Shown here piece by piece: positions 1 through 9,367 of a DNA stretch of 64,000 bases (position 1 is the stretch's first letter; each line of letters starts with the position of its first letter). A program made the position numbers and the translations under genes. A model generated the notes under the pieces. That model was not told where the DNA came from and made no database searches. It saw nothing but the letters and a program-made list of their open reading frames with translations. Where the stretch lies: the NCBI GenBank assembly GCA_021502835.1, contig JAKFGP010000019.1:14905-78904 (forward strand). Direction: 5' to 3'. This DNA comes from Streptomyces thinghirensis. GTDB taxonomy: Bacteria; Actinomycetota; Actinomycetia; Streptomycetales; Streptomycetaceae.

Positions 1-2
1 AG

Positions 3-312
3 CTGCTGCGGCACTGGGGCGGGCCCGGAAGATCGGATGTCGCGGAGCTGCTCACCAGTGAGCTCGTCACCAACGCGCTCGTCCACACCGACGAAGGCGC
101 CGTCCTGACCGCCACGGTCGGACCGCGCGCGCTGCGGGTCGAGGTACGGGACTTCGTCGGCCGGCTGCCCCGGCCGCGCGGCCCCGGAGGCGGAGGAGAG
201 CACCAATGGCAGAGGCCCGGTCCTGGTGCAGTCCCTCGCCGACGACTGGGGCGTGCACCCCTGCGAGGTGGGGAAGTCGGTCTGGTTCGAACTGGACGCC
301 GAGGCCGCGTGA
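3..312 (+). CDS. ATP-binding protein, RsbW/SpoIIAB-like (C-terminal part)
   Basis: The product is the C-terminal part of a histidine-kinase-like ATPase of the anti-sigma-factor type; its start lies before the window. The N-box motif LLTSELVTNALVHT sits near the left edge and is the Mg-ATP binding signature of the family. A strand-forming segment (LRVEVRDFVG) follows, then the G-box area. The reading frame shifts once near 195-215; after it the product continues as LVQSLADDWGVHPCEVGKSV and ends at TGA 310-312. In Streptomyces such short proteins usually bind sigma factors or anti-anti-sigma factors, but the partner cannot be deduced here. It converges on the DUF2637 gene across a strong hairpin. 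Confidence 0.7.
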
Positions 313-336
313 GGCGCCGGGAGCCCCCGGCGCCTC
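311..336. terminator. Bidirectional hairpin terminator
   Basis: Perfect 11-bp inverted repeat (GAGGCGCCGGG / CCCGGCGCCTC) with a 4-nt loop. It overlaps the stop codon of the RsbW-like gene and lies ten bases before the stop of the convergent DUF2637 gene, so it probably ends transcription from both sides. Confidence 0.75.
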
Positions 337-345
337 ACACCTCGG

Positions 346-1408
346 CTAGCCGAACTGCTGCTCCAGATCCTTGAGCTTGCGCTCCAGGGAGTCCAGGCGC
401 GGCAGTGCCTGGGTGTCGTCCTCCGCAGTGAGGTCGACCGTGACCTGGTCAGTTCCGTGGCGTACCGGCTGCAGGGAGGGCCGCCGGGCCGCGGGCAGGG
501 GTTCCGGCGCGGATATGGCAGGCTCCGCGGTGGCGGCGCGCTCGGTGCCCCGCTCCACCTGCTGCACCTCGACCTCGACCTGCCGGCCGCCGCGACCGGG
601 GGGAAGCCCCGGGGCCGCCGTGGCCCCGGCTGATCGCCTCCAAGCTGCGCCCGCTCCAGACGCCTCCTGCTCGCGCCGGCGCTGCTTGGTCTCTTCCTTC
701 TTGCGCATGTCGTCGCGCACCTCCTCGACGGCCTCGTCGAGCGCTGCGCACGCCCTCCAGGAGCATCAGCGACCAGGCGCGGTACGTCTCCCGGGGCGCC
801 CGCAGCCAGCGCACCATGCGGATCTGCGGGAGCGGGCGCGGCACCAGGCCCTGCTCGCGCAGGGCGGCCCGGCGGGTCTGCTTCAGGGCCCGGTCGAACA
901 GCACCGCCGCCGACAGGGACATGCCCGCGAAGAAGTGCGGGGCACCCGCGTGACCGATGCCGCGGGGCGCGTGCACCCAGTTGAACCACGCCGCCGCGAA
1001 CGCGAACGTCCACACGAGTATGCGGGAGCCGAGCGCCGCGTCACCGTGGCTGGCCTCGCGCACCGCGAGGACGGAGCAGAACATCGCCGCCCCGTCGAGG
1101 CCGAACGGGACCAGGTACTGCCAGCCGCCGCTCAGGCCGAGGTTCTGCTCGCCGAAGCCGACCAGACCGTGGAAGGAGCAGGCCGCGGCGACCGCGGCGC
1201 AGCAGAAGAGCAGGACATAGGAGAAGGTGCCGTAGAGGGCTCTCGCGCCTGCGGCGCTCCTCCATGCGCTCCCACGAGTCGTCAGCGCCCGCGTCCTTCC
1301 CTCGAGGAACGCTTGCCGCGCGCGAGCACCGCCACCGCCGCCAGCATGCCCAGGAGCAGCACGGCGCCCGGAAGCAGCCAGGTTCAGCGATATGTCGGTC
1401 AATCTCAT
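346..1408 (-). CDS. DUF2637 domain membrane protein
   Basis: Integral membrane protein of the DUF2637 family, common in Streptomyces and of unknown biochemical role. The ATG at 1408 gives MRLTDISLNL. Four hydrophobic segments follow: one starting LYGTFSYVLLFCCAAVAAAC, then WQYLVPFGLDGAAMFCSVLA, a WTFAFAAAWFNWVHA segment and HFFAGMSLSAAVLFDRAL. The conserved GGWQYLVPFGLDG and WFNWVHAP parts identify the family. The C-terminal half is cytoplasmic-looking, charged and Pro/Ala-rich, and ends in a short coiled coil (LDSLERKLKDLEQQFG). Two frameshifts, near 1290-1320 and 720-750, split it into pieces. The upstream 290 bases hold no other gene and should contain its promoter. Confidence 0.75.
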
Positions 1409-1699
1409 CCTGGGGTCCCTTGCATTGGGATAGGGCGTAACGCCCGCCATGGTGGCCCAAACCCGGCGGCCCTCAGAGGGTTTCGGGGCAAGAGGCAGCC
1501 AAGGGAGTGCGAGGGTGATGCCCAGGGCGGCGTTCTGCTCGAACTGCCGCATGAGGGGCGGGAGTTGAGTTCGAATAAGACTACCCGTACGAGTGGTTCC
1601 ACGGAAAGTTCCCGCGACGCGTGAGGGAGTTGTGAAACGACGCCGGTGATCTTAACCGACGATCATGGGAGTGACCGCGCGTGAGTACGCCCGGGAGGC

Positions 1700-2546
1700 T
1701 CAACCCGCCGTGGCGAGCAGCTTGTTGACGCGGTCCGCGTCACAGGTGCGCGGGCAGGTGGCGCAGGTGTCCTCGGGGCGCAGGGTGTAGAACATGCAGC
1801 AGCTCGCCCGGTCCCGGGTGTGCAGCGGCTCACCGTCCGGTCCGGTCAGCTCGCGGAACGCCGCCTTGCCGACGTACGGCTTGGTCGCGCCCGGCAGCAG
1901 CAGCTCCAGTTCGTGCCGCGCCCGCTCCTGCTCGCCGAGCAGATGAGCGACGTACCACAGGCCCTCGACGACCTCGTCGGTCGCCATGCCCCACAGGGCA
2001 CGGCCGCGCCGTCGCATGCGTGGTCCGAACCCCCGCCAGCACCGGCTCCATGTGCTCGGCGACCGCGGTACACCTCGGCCCGCAGCGCCTCCCTCGTCGG
2101 CGACCACGCGGGCGCCGGGCAGCGCGGCGGCGGGATCGCCGGGCAGGCAGGCGAAACCGGCGGGGCGTACGGCCATGCGGCCGAGGGGGAGCCCGGCGGC
2201 GGAGCGGTCGTAGGCGACGTGGGTCGCGGGGTAGCGGGGCACCCTGCGGTGCAGGAACCACGGCACGGTGACTAGCAGGCAGGCCGGCCACGCGTACCGG
2301 TGCAGTCCGAAGCTCGCGACCACGTCCGGCCGGGCCCGTTGCCCGTAGTCCCGGACCACCTGGGCGTCGTCCCAGGCGAGGAACGCCTCCAGCTCCGCGC
2401 CGCCAGCGGCGAGCGCGCCGGCCGCGACCCATCCGCCGCCGCGCGGGACCTCGCCGGCCGTGTCCAGCTCGGTGACGCCCAGCCCCGGAAGGGCCTCGGA
2501 CAGGGCGCGCGTAGGCGTCCGTGAGGGCCGAGCGGGTGACAGGCAT
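1700..2546 (-). CDS. FhuF-like (2Fe-2S) ferric-siderophore reductase
   Basis: Member of the FhuF family, cytoplasmic iron-sulfur proteins that reduce Fe(III) from imported siderophores. The diagnostic C-terminal cysteine cluster is present: CC followed ten residues later by C-x2-C, then C-D-A-D-R-V (CCMFYTLRPEDTCATC region, encoded around 1735-1805). The start MPVTRSALTD at 2546 is preferred because an in-frame upstream GTG/ATG at 2606 would run translation through the iron box. Length is about 280 residues, usual for the family. At least two compensating frameshifts occur around 2030-2080 and 2360-2520. The iron box 38 nt upstream predicts induction under iron limitation through the DmdR/IdeR repressor. 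Confidence 0.8.
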
Positions 2547-2583
2547 GCGGGACCACCGATCCACGTCCGAGCAACGGGCTGCT

Positions 2584-2602
2584 TGAGGTAAGCCTACCTT
2601 AC
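2584..2602 (-). promoter_or_regulatory. Iron box (DmdR/IdeR-type operator)
   Basis: A 19-base site containing the palindrome AGGTA-AGCC-TACCT (2586-2599). It closely matches the actinobacterial iron box TTAGGTTAGGCTAACCTAA. It lies 38 nt upstream of the FhuF-like start codon, where a bound repressor would block the promoter. The match is seen in the sequence; regulator identity is inferred from the family. Confidence 0.8.
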
Positions 2603-2712
2603 CCAAGATCCTTGGGATTTGAACTGGCGGCCCATGCCCTTATGGTGCTTGACGGACAGGTGACAACCCGCCGTAATGACCCCAAGTACCGACACGTCCC
2701 GCAGGAGGACCC

Positions 2713-3564
2713 GTGAAGCCGAGCGCGCAGGGTCCCGCGGGACGGGGACCGGACGGGTCCGCACCGCCGAGCCGACCGGATCGGCCGCGTCGCGCGGAAG
2801 CGGTCGCACCGGTGCGGGTTCCGGCGCAACCGAGTGCCTCGGACATGGACCGGGACAGGGCACGCGGCGCCGTGGAACCGGCCGGAGCCGCGCGCGGCGA
2901 GCACACGCACAGCGAACCTCCCCCGCCCCGCCCGCGCGCTCTCGTCCAGCGCTCCTCGGTGCGCGGGCAGGTACTCGACGCCCTGCGCACCGCGCTGGTC
3001 TCCGGCAAGCTGCGGCCCGGCGAGGTTTACTCGGCGCCCGCACTCGGCGAGCGCTTCGGCGTCTCGGCCACGCCCGTTCGGGAGGCCATGCAGCAGCTCG
3101 CCCTGGAGGGCGCGGTCGAGGTCGTCCCCAACCGCGGCTTCCGCGTCGTCGAGCGCGGCGACCGGGAACTGGCCGAACTCGCCGAGGTCCGGGCCCTGAT
3201 CGAGGTCCCCGTCCTGCTCCGCCTGGCCCGTACGGTGCCCGCCGAGCGCTGGGCGGAACTGCGCCCCTCGCCGAGGCCACCGTCCGGGCGGCGTCGTCCG
3301 GCTGCCCGGCCACGTACGCCGAGGCCGACCGTGCCTTTCACCGCGCGGTGCTCGCGCTGGCCGGCAACGACCAGCTCGTCCGCATCGCCGGCGACCTGCA
3401 CCGCCGCGCCCAGTGGCCGCCGGCCGGCGCCCCGGGCGGTGCGGGGGCGGGCCGATCTGATCGCCGACGCGCACGAGCACACGGCGCTGCTGGACGCGCT
3501 GATCGCCGGCGACCAGGATCTGGTCCGGACCCTGGTGGGGGAGCACTTCGGCGAGGCGCGCTGA
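2713..3564 (+). CDS. GntR-family transcriptional regulator (FCD type)
   Basis: DNA-binding regulator with an N-terminal winged helix of the GntR type (VRGQVLDALRTALVSGKLRPGE, then APALGERFGVSATPVREAMQ; roughly residues 83-130). The C-terminal helical effector domain is FCD-like (RAFHRAVLALAGNDQLVRIA and DAHEHTALLDALIAGD). The GTG at 2713 is chosen because AGGAGG lies five bases before it; this leaves an unusual 75-residue Pro/Ala/Arg-rich N-terminal tail, so an internal start near 2846 remains possible. Two opposite frameshifts (about 3265 and 3430) restore the original frame at the end. The ligand is unknown. It is divergent from the FhuF-like gene and convergent with secDF. Confidence 0.8.
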   Translation: MKPSAQGPAGRGPDGSAPPSRPDRPRRAEAVAPVRVPAQPSASDMDRDRARGAVEPAGAARGEHTHSEPPPPRPRALVQRSSVRGQVLDALRTALVSGKLRPGEVYSAPALGERFGVSATPVREAMQQLALEGAVEVVPNRGFRVVERGDRELAELAEVRALIEVPVLLRLARTVPAERWAELRPSPRPPSGRRRPAARPRTPRPTVPFTARCSRWPATTSSSASPATCTAAPSGRRPAPRAVRGRADLIADAHEHTALLDALIAGDQDLVRTLVGEHFGEAR

Positions 3565-3619
3565 GCGCGACGACGCGGGCGCGACCCCACCGACTCCTGC
3601 GAGATGGCTCGCGAGGTGG

Positions 3620-6003
3620 CTACGGGATGGCTACGGGGGTGGCTATGAGACCTCCCTGCCGTTCCGGGCGGCTCGCCGGCACCCGCTTCTCCGTGGGCCG
3701 CCGCCCCTTGCGACGCGCGGGACGGGGACCCGAGCCGCGGTCGTACATCTCGATGGCCAGCGGAGAGGCGGTGAACACCGACGAGTACGTGCCGACCCCC
3801 ACGCCGATCAGCAGCGCGAGGGCGAAGTCGGTGAGCGAGTCGTCGGCGAGGACGGCCAGCGAGGCGAGGATGAGCACCGCGCCCATGCCCGTGTTGACCG
3901 TGCGTGGCAGGGTCTGCAGGATCGCCTGGTTCGTGAGCCGGGCGAACGACTCGCTTGCGGTCCTTGCCGCCGAGCAGCTCCCGGATGCGGTCGAAGAGGA
4001 CCACCGAGTCGTTGACCGAGTAGCCGATCACGGTCAGCAGCGCGGCCAGGAACACCCCGTCGATCGGCTTGCCCAGCCAGGCGAACACCCCGACCAGGAT
4101 GACCACGTCATGGGCGAGCGCGCCGACCGCCGCGGTGCCGAACAGCAACCGGAAACGGACGGCGAGATACAGCAACTGGGCGGCCAGGGCCAGGCCCAGC
4201 GCGATCAAGGCGTCCTGCGCAGCTCCTCGCCGAGACTCGGGCCGATCAGCTCGTCGCGGACCTTCTCCGTCTCGCCGCCCAGCTCGCCGATGGCCTTGGT
4301 GACGGTCTCGGCCTCGGCGTCGGTCAGCTCCTCGGTGCGCACCGTGAGGTCGCTGTCACCGGAGGACTGGACGACGGCGCGGGGAAGCCCGCGTCGGCGA
4401 GGGCGTCCCGTGCCCGGTCGGCGTCGACCGGGGTGGCCGTCGAGTACTCGATGAGCCGTCCGCCGGTGAACTCGATGCCGAAGTCGAGGCCGCGGACCAG
4501 GATGCCGGAGCCGGCCGCCACGAGCACGACCGCGCAGGCGGCCAGCCAGCGGCGCGGGCGGCGCATGAGGAACGGGTCGCGGCGCAGCAGGGCGTCACGG
4601 ACCGGGCCGGTGGTCGAGATGCCGGTGATGTGCGGGCGGCGGAAGACCGAGGGGCGGCTCGCGGCGAACTCGGCGAGCACCCGGGTGATCACCAGGGCGC
4701 TGACCATGGAGGCCAGGACACCGATGCCCAGGGTGACGCCGAAGCCCTTCACCGGACCCGAGGCCAGGAAGAACAGCAGGGCGGCGGCGATCAGCGTGGT
4801 GATGTTGGAGTCGGCGATCGCGCTGAAGGCGCTGCGGAAACCCGCGGTCAGCGAGGAGCGCGTGCTCGGGCGGGTACGGGCGGCCTGTTCCTCGCGGGCG
4901 CGTTCGAACACGAGGACGTTGGCGTCCACCGCCATGCCGATGGCCAGGACGAAGCCGGCCAGGCCGGGCAGGGTCAGGGTGGCGCCGATCGCGGCCAGGG
5001 CGGCGTAGGAGATCAGAGGCCGTAGCAGAGCAGGGCCACGGTCGCGAGGGCGCCCATCAGCCGGTAGACGAAGATGATGAACAGCCCGGTCAGCGCCGTG
5101 CCGATGACGGCGGCCCAGGCGCCGGCCGAGATCGCCTCGTCGCCCAGGGGTGGCGCCGATGGTGCGCTGCTCGATGGTCTCGACCGGCACGGGCAGGGCA
5201 CCGCCCTTGATGAGCAGCGCCCAGTTCGCGGGCCTCGGCGTCGTCGAAGGAGCCGGTGATCTGGGTGGAGCCACCGGCGATGCCCCGCCCCGCAGGCCAC
5301 GGAGGGGTCGACCTGCGGCGAGGAGATGATCTTGTCGTCGAGCACGATGGCGACCCGGCGCTGCGGGTCGCCGGCCGGATGGCAGGCGGCTTCGCCGGTC
5401 ACCTCGGCCCAGCGGTCGCTGCCCGCGTCCTTGAAGTCGACGGTGACGTGCCACCCGGCTCCGCCCTGCTGGTCGAAGCGGGCGTCGGCGCCCTTGACGT
5501 CCTGCCCGGTCAGCGTGGCGGCCTTCAGCCGGAGGGACTGACCGGACTCGTCCGGCAGGACCCGCTCGGCGTCCGTGCCGGACGGGTTCCCGGTGTCGTT
5601 CCCGGCGCTGTTCCCGGCGGCCTCGGCCGGGCCGAGGACCGAGTGGACGGTGAGCTGCGCGGTGCGGCCCAGTACGTCGGCCGCCTTCTTCGGGTCCTGT
5701 ACGCCGGGCAGCTCGACGACGACGCGGTTGTCGCCGGAACGGACGATGGTCGGCTCGGCGACGCCGAGTGCGTCGATACGGCCGCGCAGCACCTCCACGG
5801 TGCGGTCGGTGGCCTCACGGTCGGCGTCGGTGGTGGCGGTGGACTTGGTCTCCAGCACGATCTGGGTGCCGCCGCGCAGGTCGAGCCCGAGGGCGGATCG
5901 GCATGGTCAGGGCGATGGCCACGGCTCCGGCCATCACGAGGAGGGCGACGAGCGCGCGCCCCTTCGTGGAGTGGGCTCGGGAGCGGGGACGAGAACGTTT
6001 CAA
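3620..6003 (-). CDS. secDF: Fused protein translocase subunit SecDF
   Basis: SecD and SecF in one polypeptide; the complex uses the proton gradient to pull secreted proteins out of the SecYEG channel. SecD half: ALVALLVMAGAVAIAL as first membrane segment, periplasmic P1 domain with RGRIDALGVAEPTI and VVELPGVQDPKKAADVLGRT, then the motif GMAVDANVLVFERAREE in a downstream helix. SecF half: GLDFGIEFTGGRLIEYST and the helix region VIGYSVNDSVVLFDRIRELL. No stop separates the halves. The likely start is TTG at 6003 with GGAGG upstream, overlapping the TGA of the preceding gene. Four or more frameshifts (about 3960, 4205, 4375, 5020, 5160, 5285 and 5895) break the frame. Streptomyces usually also carries separate secD and secF, so this may be an accessory copy. 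Confidence 0.85.
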
Positions 6004-6521
6004 CGGGGGCCTCCGGCGGGGCACGCAGCACGCGGCAGGCCCAGCGCGCGGCGCGCAGGATGGGTGAAAGGACGGGGCTTCTCAGGTGCCGGAGGAGACG
6101 GAGGAGCCCGCCCGCGGTCGTGGCTCGTACGGCCGGGGGAGACGGGTACGGGGCCGGCACGGCCGGGGTCCGCCCGAGGGCGGCCGGGCGGTGCCCGGAC
6201 GCGCGTGGTGGTGCCGAGGCGGTCCGGTGGTGCCGGGCGCTCTCCGAGATGGTCGTGCCGGGCCCCGGCCCGGGCGGCGCACGTGGTGGCACAGCCGTCG
6301 TCGGCGTGGTGGCCGCTGTCCGGGTGCGGGACGGTCGCCGCAGCGGGCACCGGGGCCGGCCCCGGCACAGCGATGCCCGCACCGGCCGCGGGCCATGCCG
6401 GGACCAGAGCCAGCACAACGGCCAGCAGCGCGATGAGCGTCGCCGCGAGGCCGGTGCCCGGGGGTGGGAGCGGTGGCGGTGCGTCGTGCGGGGGGCGGTG
6501 CGTTGTGCGGGGCGCATGCAC
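6000..6521 (-). CDS. Small predicted membrane or secreted protein
   Basis: Unrecognised protein. After a basic, Pro-rich leader comes one hydrophobic segment (GLAATLIALLAVVLALVPAW), then a His/Cys-containing stretch (DDGCATTCAA) and a Pro/Arg-rich remainder that may reflect frameshifted reading. The start is a GTG at 6521 or an ATG at 6517 in another frame. The ORF ends in TGA at 6000-6002, overlapping the TTG start of secDF, so the two may be translationally coupled. Nothing in the sequence gives a biochemical function. Confidence 0.45.
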   Translation of the reverse strand: MHAPRTTHRPPHDAPPPLPPPGTGLAATLIALLAVVLALVPAWPAAGAGIAVPGPAPVPAAATVPHPDSGHHADDGCATTCAARAGARHDHLGERPAPPDRLGTTTRVRAPPGRPRADPGRAGPVPVSPGRTSHDRGRAPPSPPAPEKPRPFTHPARRALGLPRAACPAGGPR

Positions 6522-6580
6522 CGTCCCCCTTTCGTTGTGGGTGATGCGGCGGTTCGGAGCGGCCGGGCGGTCAGGACCGG

Positions 6581-7300
6581 TCAGGGTTCGATGAGTCCGG
6601 CCCGGATGGCGTAGCTGCAGGTCAGTTCCAGGCGGTCGCGCAGACCGAGTTTCTGCAGGAGAGTTCGCCCGGTGCCGCTGGACGGTCTTGACGCTGATGA
6701 AGAGGATCTCGGCGATCTCCTTCGAGGAGTGGCCCTCGGCGACGAGCTGAGGACCTCCTCGCTCGCGGGGCGTGAGGGATGTGGTCCGCGCTCTCCTCGC
6801 CGTGCCGGACCCGGTCGAGGTAGTTGCGGATCAGCGCGGTCACGGCGCCCGGGTAGAGGAAGGGCTCGTCGCGCATCGCGGCCCGGCAGGCGGCGACCAG
6901 ATCGCGGTCGGCGACGGACTTCAGCACGTACCCGCAGGCCCCCGACTTCAGCGCCTGGAACAGGTACTGCTCGTTGTCGTGCATCGTCAGCATCAGGATG
7001 CGCAGCCCCGGCTTCAGCGCGGCCAGCTCCCGGGCGGCCTGCAGACCGGTCAGGCGGGCATCGCGATGTCCAGGACCGCGAGGTCGACGGCGTGCGCCCG
7101 CGCCATGTCGATGGCCTCCGCGCCGTCCCCGGCCTCGGCGACCACCTCGAGGTCCGGCTCCCGGTCGAGGATGAGCCGTACGCCGCGGCGTACCAGCGCG
7201 TGGTCGTCGGCGAGCAGGATGCGGATCCTCGACGGATCGGACGTGCAGGCGCCGCGGCCCGGTGGGACGGCGGTGGGGCCGGGCAGGAGGGGTCGGACAT
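6581..7300 (-). CDS. NarL/LuxR-type two-component response regulator
   Basis: Receiver domain followed by a LuxR HTH. The receiver carries the acidic pair and phospho-acceptor context (IRILLADDHALVRRGV, DLAVLDIAMP) and the switch lysine (GYVLKSVADRD). The HTH remains recognisable as NLLQKLGLRDRLELTCSYAI near the end. The ATG at 7300 (MSDPSCPAPPPS) is three bases from the kinase stop, so kinase and regulator form one operon. Frameshifts near 6665-6760, 7055 and 7250 scramble the HTH and the start of the receiver. The target genes are not evident; secDF and the small membrane gene lie directly downstream on the same strand. Confidence 0.85.
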   Translation of the reverse strand: MSDPSCPAPPPSHRAAAPARPIRRGSASCSPTTTRWYAAAYGSSSTGSRTSRWSPRPGTARRPSTWRGRTPSTSRSWTSRCPPDRSAGRPGAGRAEAGAAHPDADDARQRAVPVPGAEVGGLRVRAEVRRRPRSGRRLPGRDARRALPLPGRRDRADPQLPRPGPARRGERGPHPSRPASEEVLSSSPRATPRRRSPRSSSSASRPSSGTGRTLLQKLGLRDRLELTCSYAIRAGLIEP

Positions 7301-7302
7301 GG

Positions 7303-8256
7303 TCAGGGCTGCTTCCTGGGGACGGGTGCGGTGAGCCGGATCCTGGGTGCCGGCGCCGGGTGCCGAGGTGATGTCGAGGGCGGCCCCGATGAGCAGGGCC
7401 CGTTCGCGCATGCCGCGGATACCGGCGCCCTCGCACGCCGCCTCGATGCCGCGGCCGTCGTCGGCGATGCTGAGCGTCACCGCGCCGTCGGCGGGGCCGA
7501 GGCTGACCTCCAGCCGCCGGGCGTCCGCGTGCCGGGCGGCGTTGGTCAGGCTCTCCTGCGCGACGCGGTAGAGGACGAGCTCGGTCTCGGGGTCCAGGGC
7601 GGGCAGATCGGCGTCGAAACGCCGCACCACCCGCAGCCCCGTGTGGGTGGCGAAGTCGTGCGTCAGCGAGGACAGCGCGCTGATCAGGCCGAGGTCGTCC
7701 AGGACGCCGGCCGCAGCCGGCGCACCAGGCGGCGGACCTCGTCGAGGCTCTCCCGGGTGATCTCCTGCGCCTGGTAGAGCTCGTCGCGCAGCGGCTGGTC
7801 GGCGTCGTCCGCGGCGCGCCCCAGGACCAGCAGGATCGCGGTCATGCTCTGCCCGACCTCGTCGTGCAGCTCCTGCGCGATACGGCGCCGCTCCTCCTCC
7901 TGGGCGAGCAGGACGCGGGCGGTGCTCGTGGCCCGCTCGTGCTCCAGCCGGTCGAGCATGGCGTTGAAGGTGCGGATCAGCTCGAGGATCTCGCCGCCGC
8001 CGGACACCGGCAGCCGCTGGCCGGGGCGCAGCAGGTCGACGGTGGTCATCAGCTTCGTGAGCCGGTCCAGCGGTGCCAGACCCCAGCGCAGCAGGGCGCC
8101 GTTGGCCACCAGCATGACGCCCAGGCCGCCCACCAGGATGACGGCCTCGGTCAGCAGGACCAGTACGGAGACGGTCACCGGAGCCCACAGCAGCAGTGCC
8201 GTGGCGAAGCCCAGCACCACTGCGTTGAGCCCGAAGATCCGCCAGAACAGGGACAC
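7303..8256 (-). CDS. NarL-partner sensor histidine kinase (HisKA_3)
   Basis: Membrane-bound sensor kinase. Two N-terminal membrane segments (LNAVVLGFATALLLWAPVTV and VLLTEAVILVGGLGVMLVAN) are followed by a HAMP-like linker. The HisKA_3 dimerisation domain has the phospho-acceptor motif ERRRIAQELHDEVGQSM. An ATPase domain follows with N-box VAQESLTNAARHADA and G-boxes IADDGRGI and GIRGMRERA. The GTG at 8256 has AAGGAGG ten bases upstream. One frameshift near 7690-7710 and another near 7350 are needed to read through to TGA 7303-7305. The sensing domain is minimal, so the signal is probably sensed in or at the membrane. Confidence 0.85.
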
Positions 8257-8597
8257 CGGGGGTACGCCTCCTTCTGCGACGCGTCGACTCGGTACGCCCT
8301 CCACTGTCGGCCATCGCGCACCCTCGGTAGGAGCCGCGGCCCAGGTCGCGACCGGGCAAGCGACCAGCTTCCCCCGTCCGCCGCCGCCGGGTCGATGGGG
8401 CCCGACCCCCATTTCCGGGTCGCGGTACACCCATACGGCCGCCCCCGAGCGCCGCCGAGTGGATCCTCCGTCCCCGGGCAAATGGGGCCTGCGCCCGATG
8501 GGTTTCCCCCCGACGGCCCGGCCATGGTTGAGGACGACCGGGTCCGATCGGCCGGCTCTCGTCATACCCTCAGAACTTCCCGAGAGAAGGACTCACC

Positions 8598-8929
8598 GTG
8601 TCGCTCGACGCCTCCCGCATCGAACCCCGCCCCGAGCGGCTGACCGCTCACGAGGCGCGCCAGGCGTCTCGAACACGCCCGCAACACCCGCATGACACAG
8701 CTGCGGGCCCTCGGAGAGAGCGGCCAGGCGGACGACCAGCTGATGTCCGCGCAGAAGGCCGCTCATCGAGCGGGTGCTCAAGGAGATCGAGGAGGCCTTC
8801 GCCCGCATCGACGACGGCACCTACGGCGCCTGCCTGGGCTGAGTGCGCCACCGCCGTCCCGGGGGAGCGCCTGGAGATCCTCCCGTACCGCGGTACTGCG
8901 TCGCCCGCCAGCGCCGCGCCGCCGTCTGA
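8598..8929 (+). CDS. DksA/TraR-type C4 zinc-finger protein (copy 1)
   Basis: About 110-residue protein of the DksA/TraR family. Members bind the RNA polymerase secondary channel or act as small zinc-finger regulators. The family helix is ERVLKEIEEAFARIDDGTYG and the zinc-finger half-sites are C-x2-C near GACLGC and RYCVACQ-like at the end. GTG at 8598 follows AGAAGGA. Frameshifts near 8665, 8760 and 8840 obscure the finger, and TGA 8927-8929 ends it. A second, related gene follows immediately, and both sit upstream of an MreB-like gene; the order suggests one operon. Confidence 0.75.
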
Positions 8930-8987
8930 CCACCGTCCGTCCAGTCTTCGTCTCCCGCCCCGCCCGAGGGGTGAAGTGGGTGAAGTG

Positions 8988-9367
8988 GTGAACAACCAGA
9001 TCATCGGCGACCGCGACACGCGGCTGTCGCCCCTGTCGCCGGAGGACCTCGCCGTGCTCCGGGACAGCCTCCACGAGCAGCGGCTGTTCCGCGAGGAGCA
9101 GTTGCTTCAGATCGCGAACGTCCCGACCCGCACCGACGAGCCGGTCCGCGGCGGTCCGCCGCGCAGACCGAGGTGCGGGTCGAGCCTCGCGGCCTCCGCG
9201 CGCATGGTCCTCGCCGACGTGGAAGCGGCGCTCGAACGCATGGCCGAGGGCCGTTACGGCCCGCTGCCACCTGTGCCGGCGCCCCCATCGACCGCGAGCG
9301 ACTGGTGATCGTGCCGCAGGCCCGCTACTGCGCTCGCTGCCAGCAGGTGCGGGAGGCCGGCCGATGA
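8988..9367 (+). CDS. DksA/TraR-type zinc-finger protein (copy 2)
   Basis: Paralogue of the preceding gene with the same plan. The N-terminal coiled-coil arm reads LSPEDLAVLRDSLHEQRLFR, followed by ARMVLADVEAALERMAEGRY and a finger with CARCQQVREAGR at the C-terminus. Tandem GTG codons at 8985 and 8988 give the likely start; no strong ribosome site is visible. Frameshifts near 9120-9180 and 9263 remove the first cysteine pair from the same frame (a +1 reading gives CHLC). The stop overlaps the ATG of the next gene by four bases (ATGA), which indicates translational coupling. Confidence 0.75.

Noticed and set aside
2676..4454. 592-codon plus-strand ORF
   Set aside because: Arg/Gly/Ala-rich shadow of the GntR gene and of secDF on the other strand; no family motifs.
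3620..8256. Programmed ribosomal frameshifting in secDF and kinase genes
   Set aside because: Shift sites have no slippery heptamer plus downstream structure, occur in too many genes, and go in both directions.
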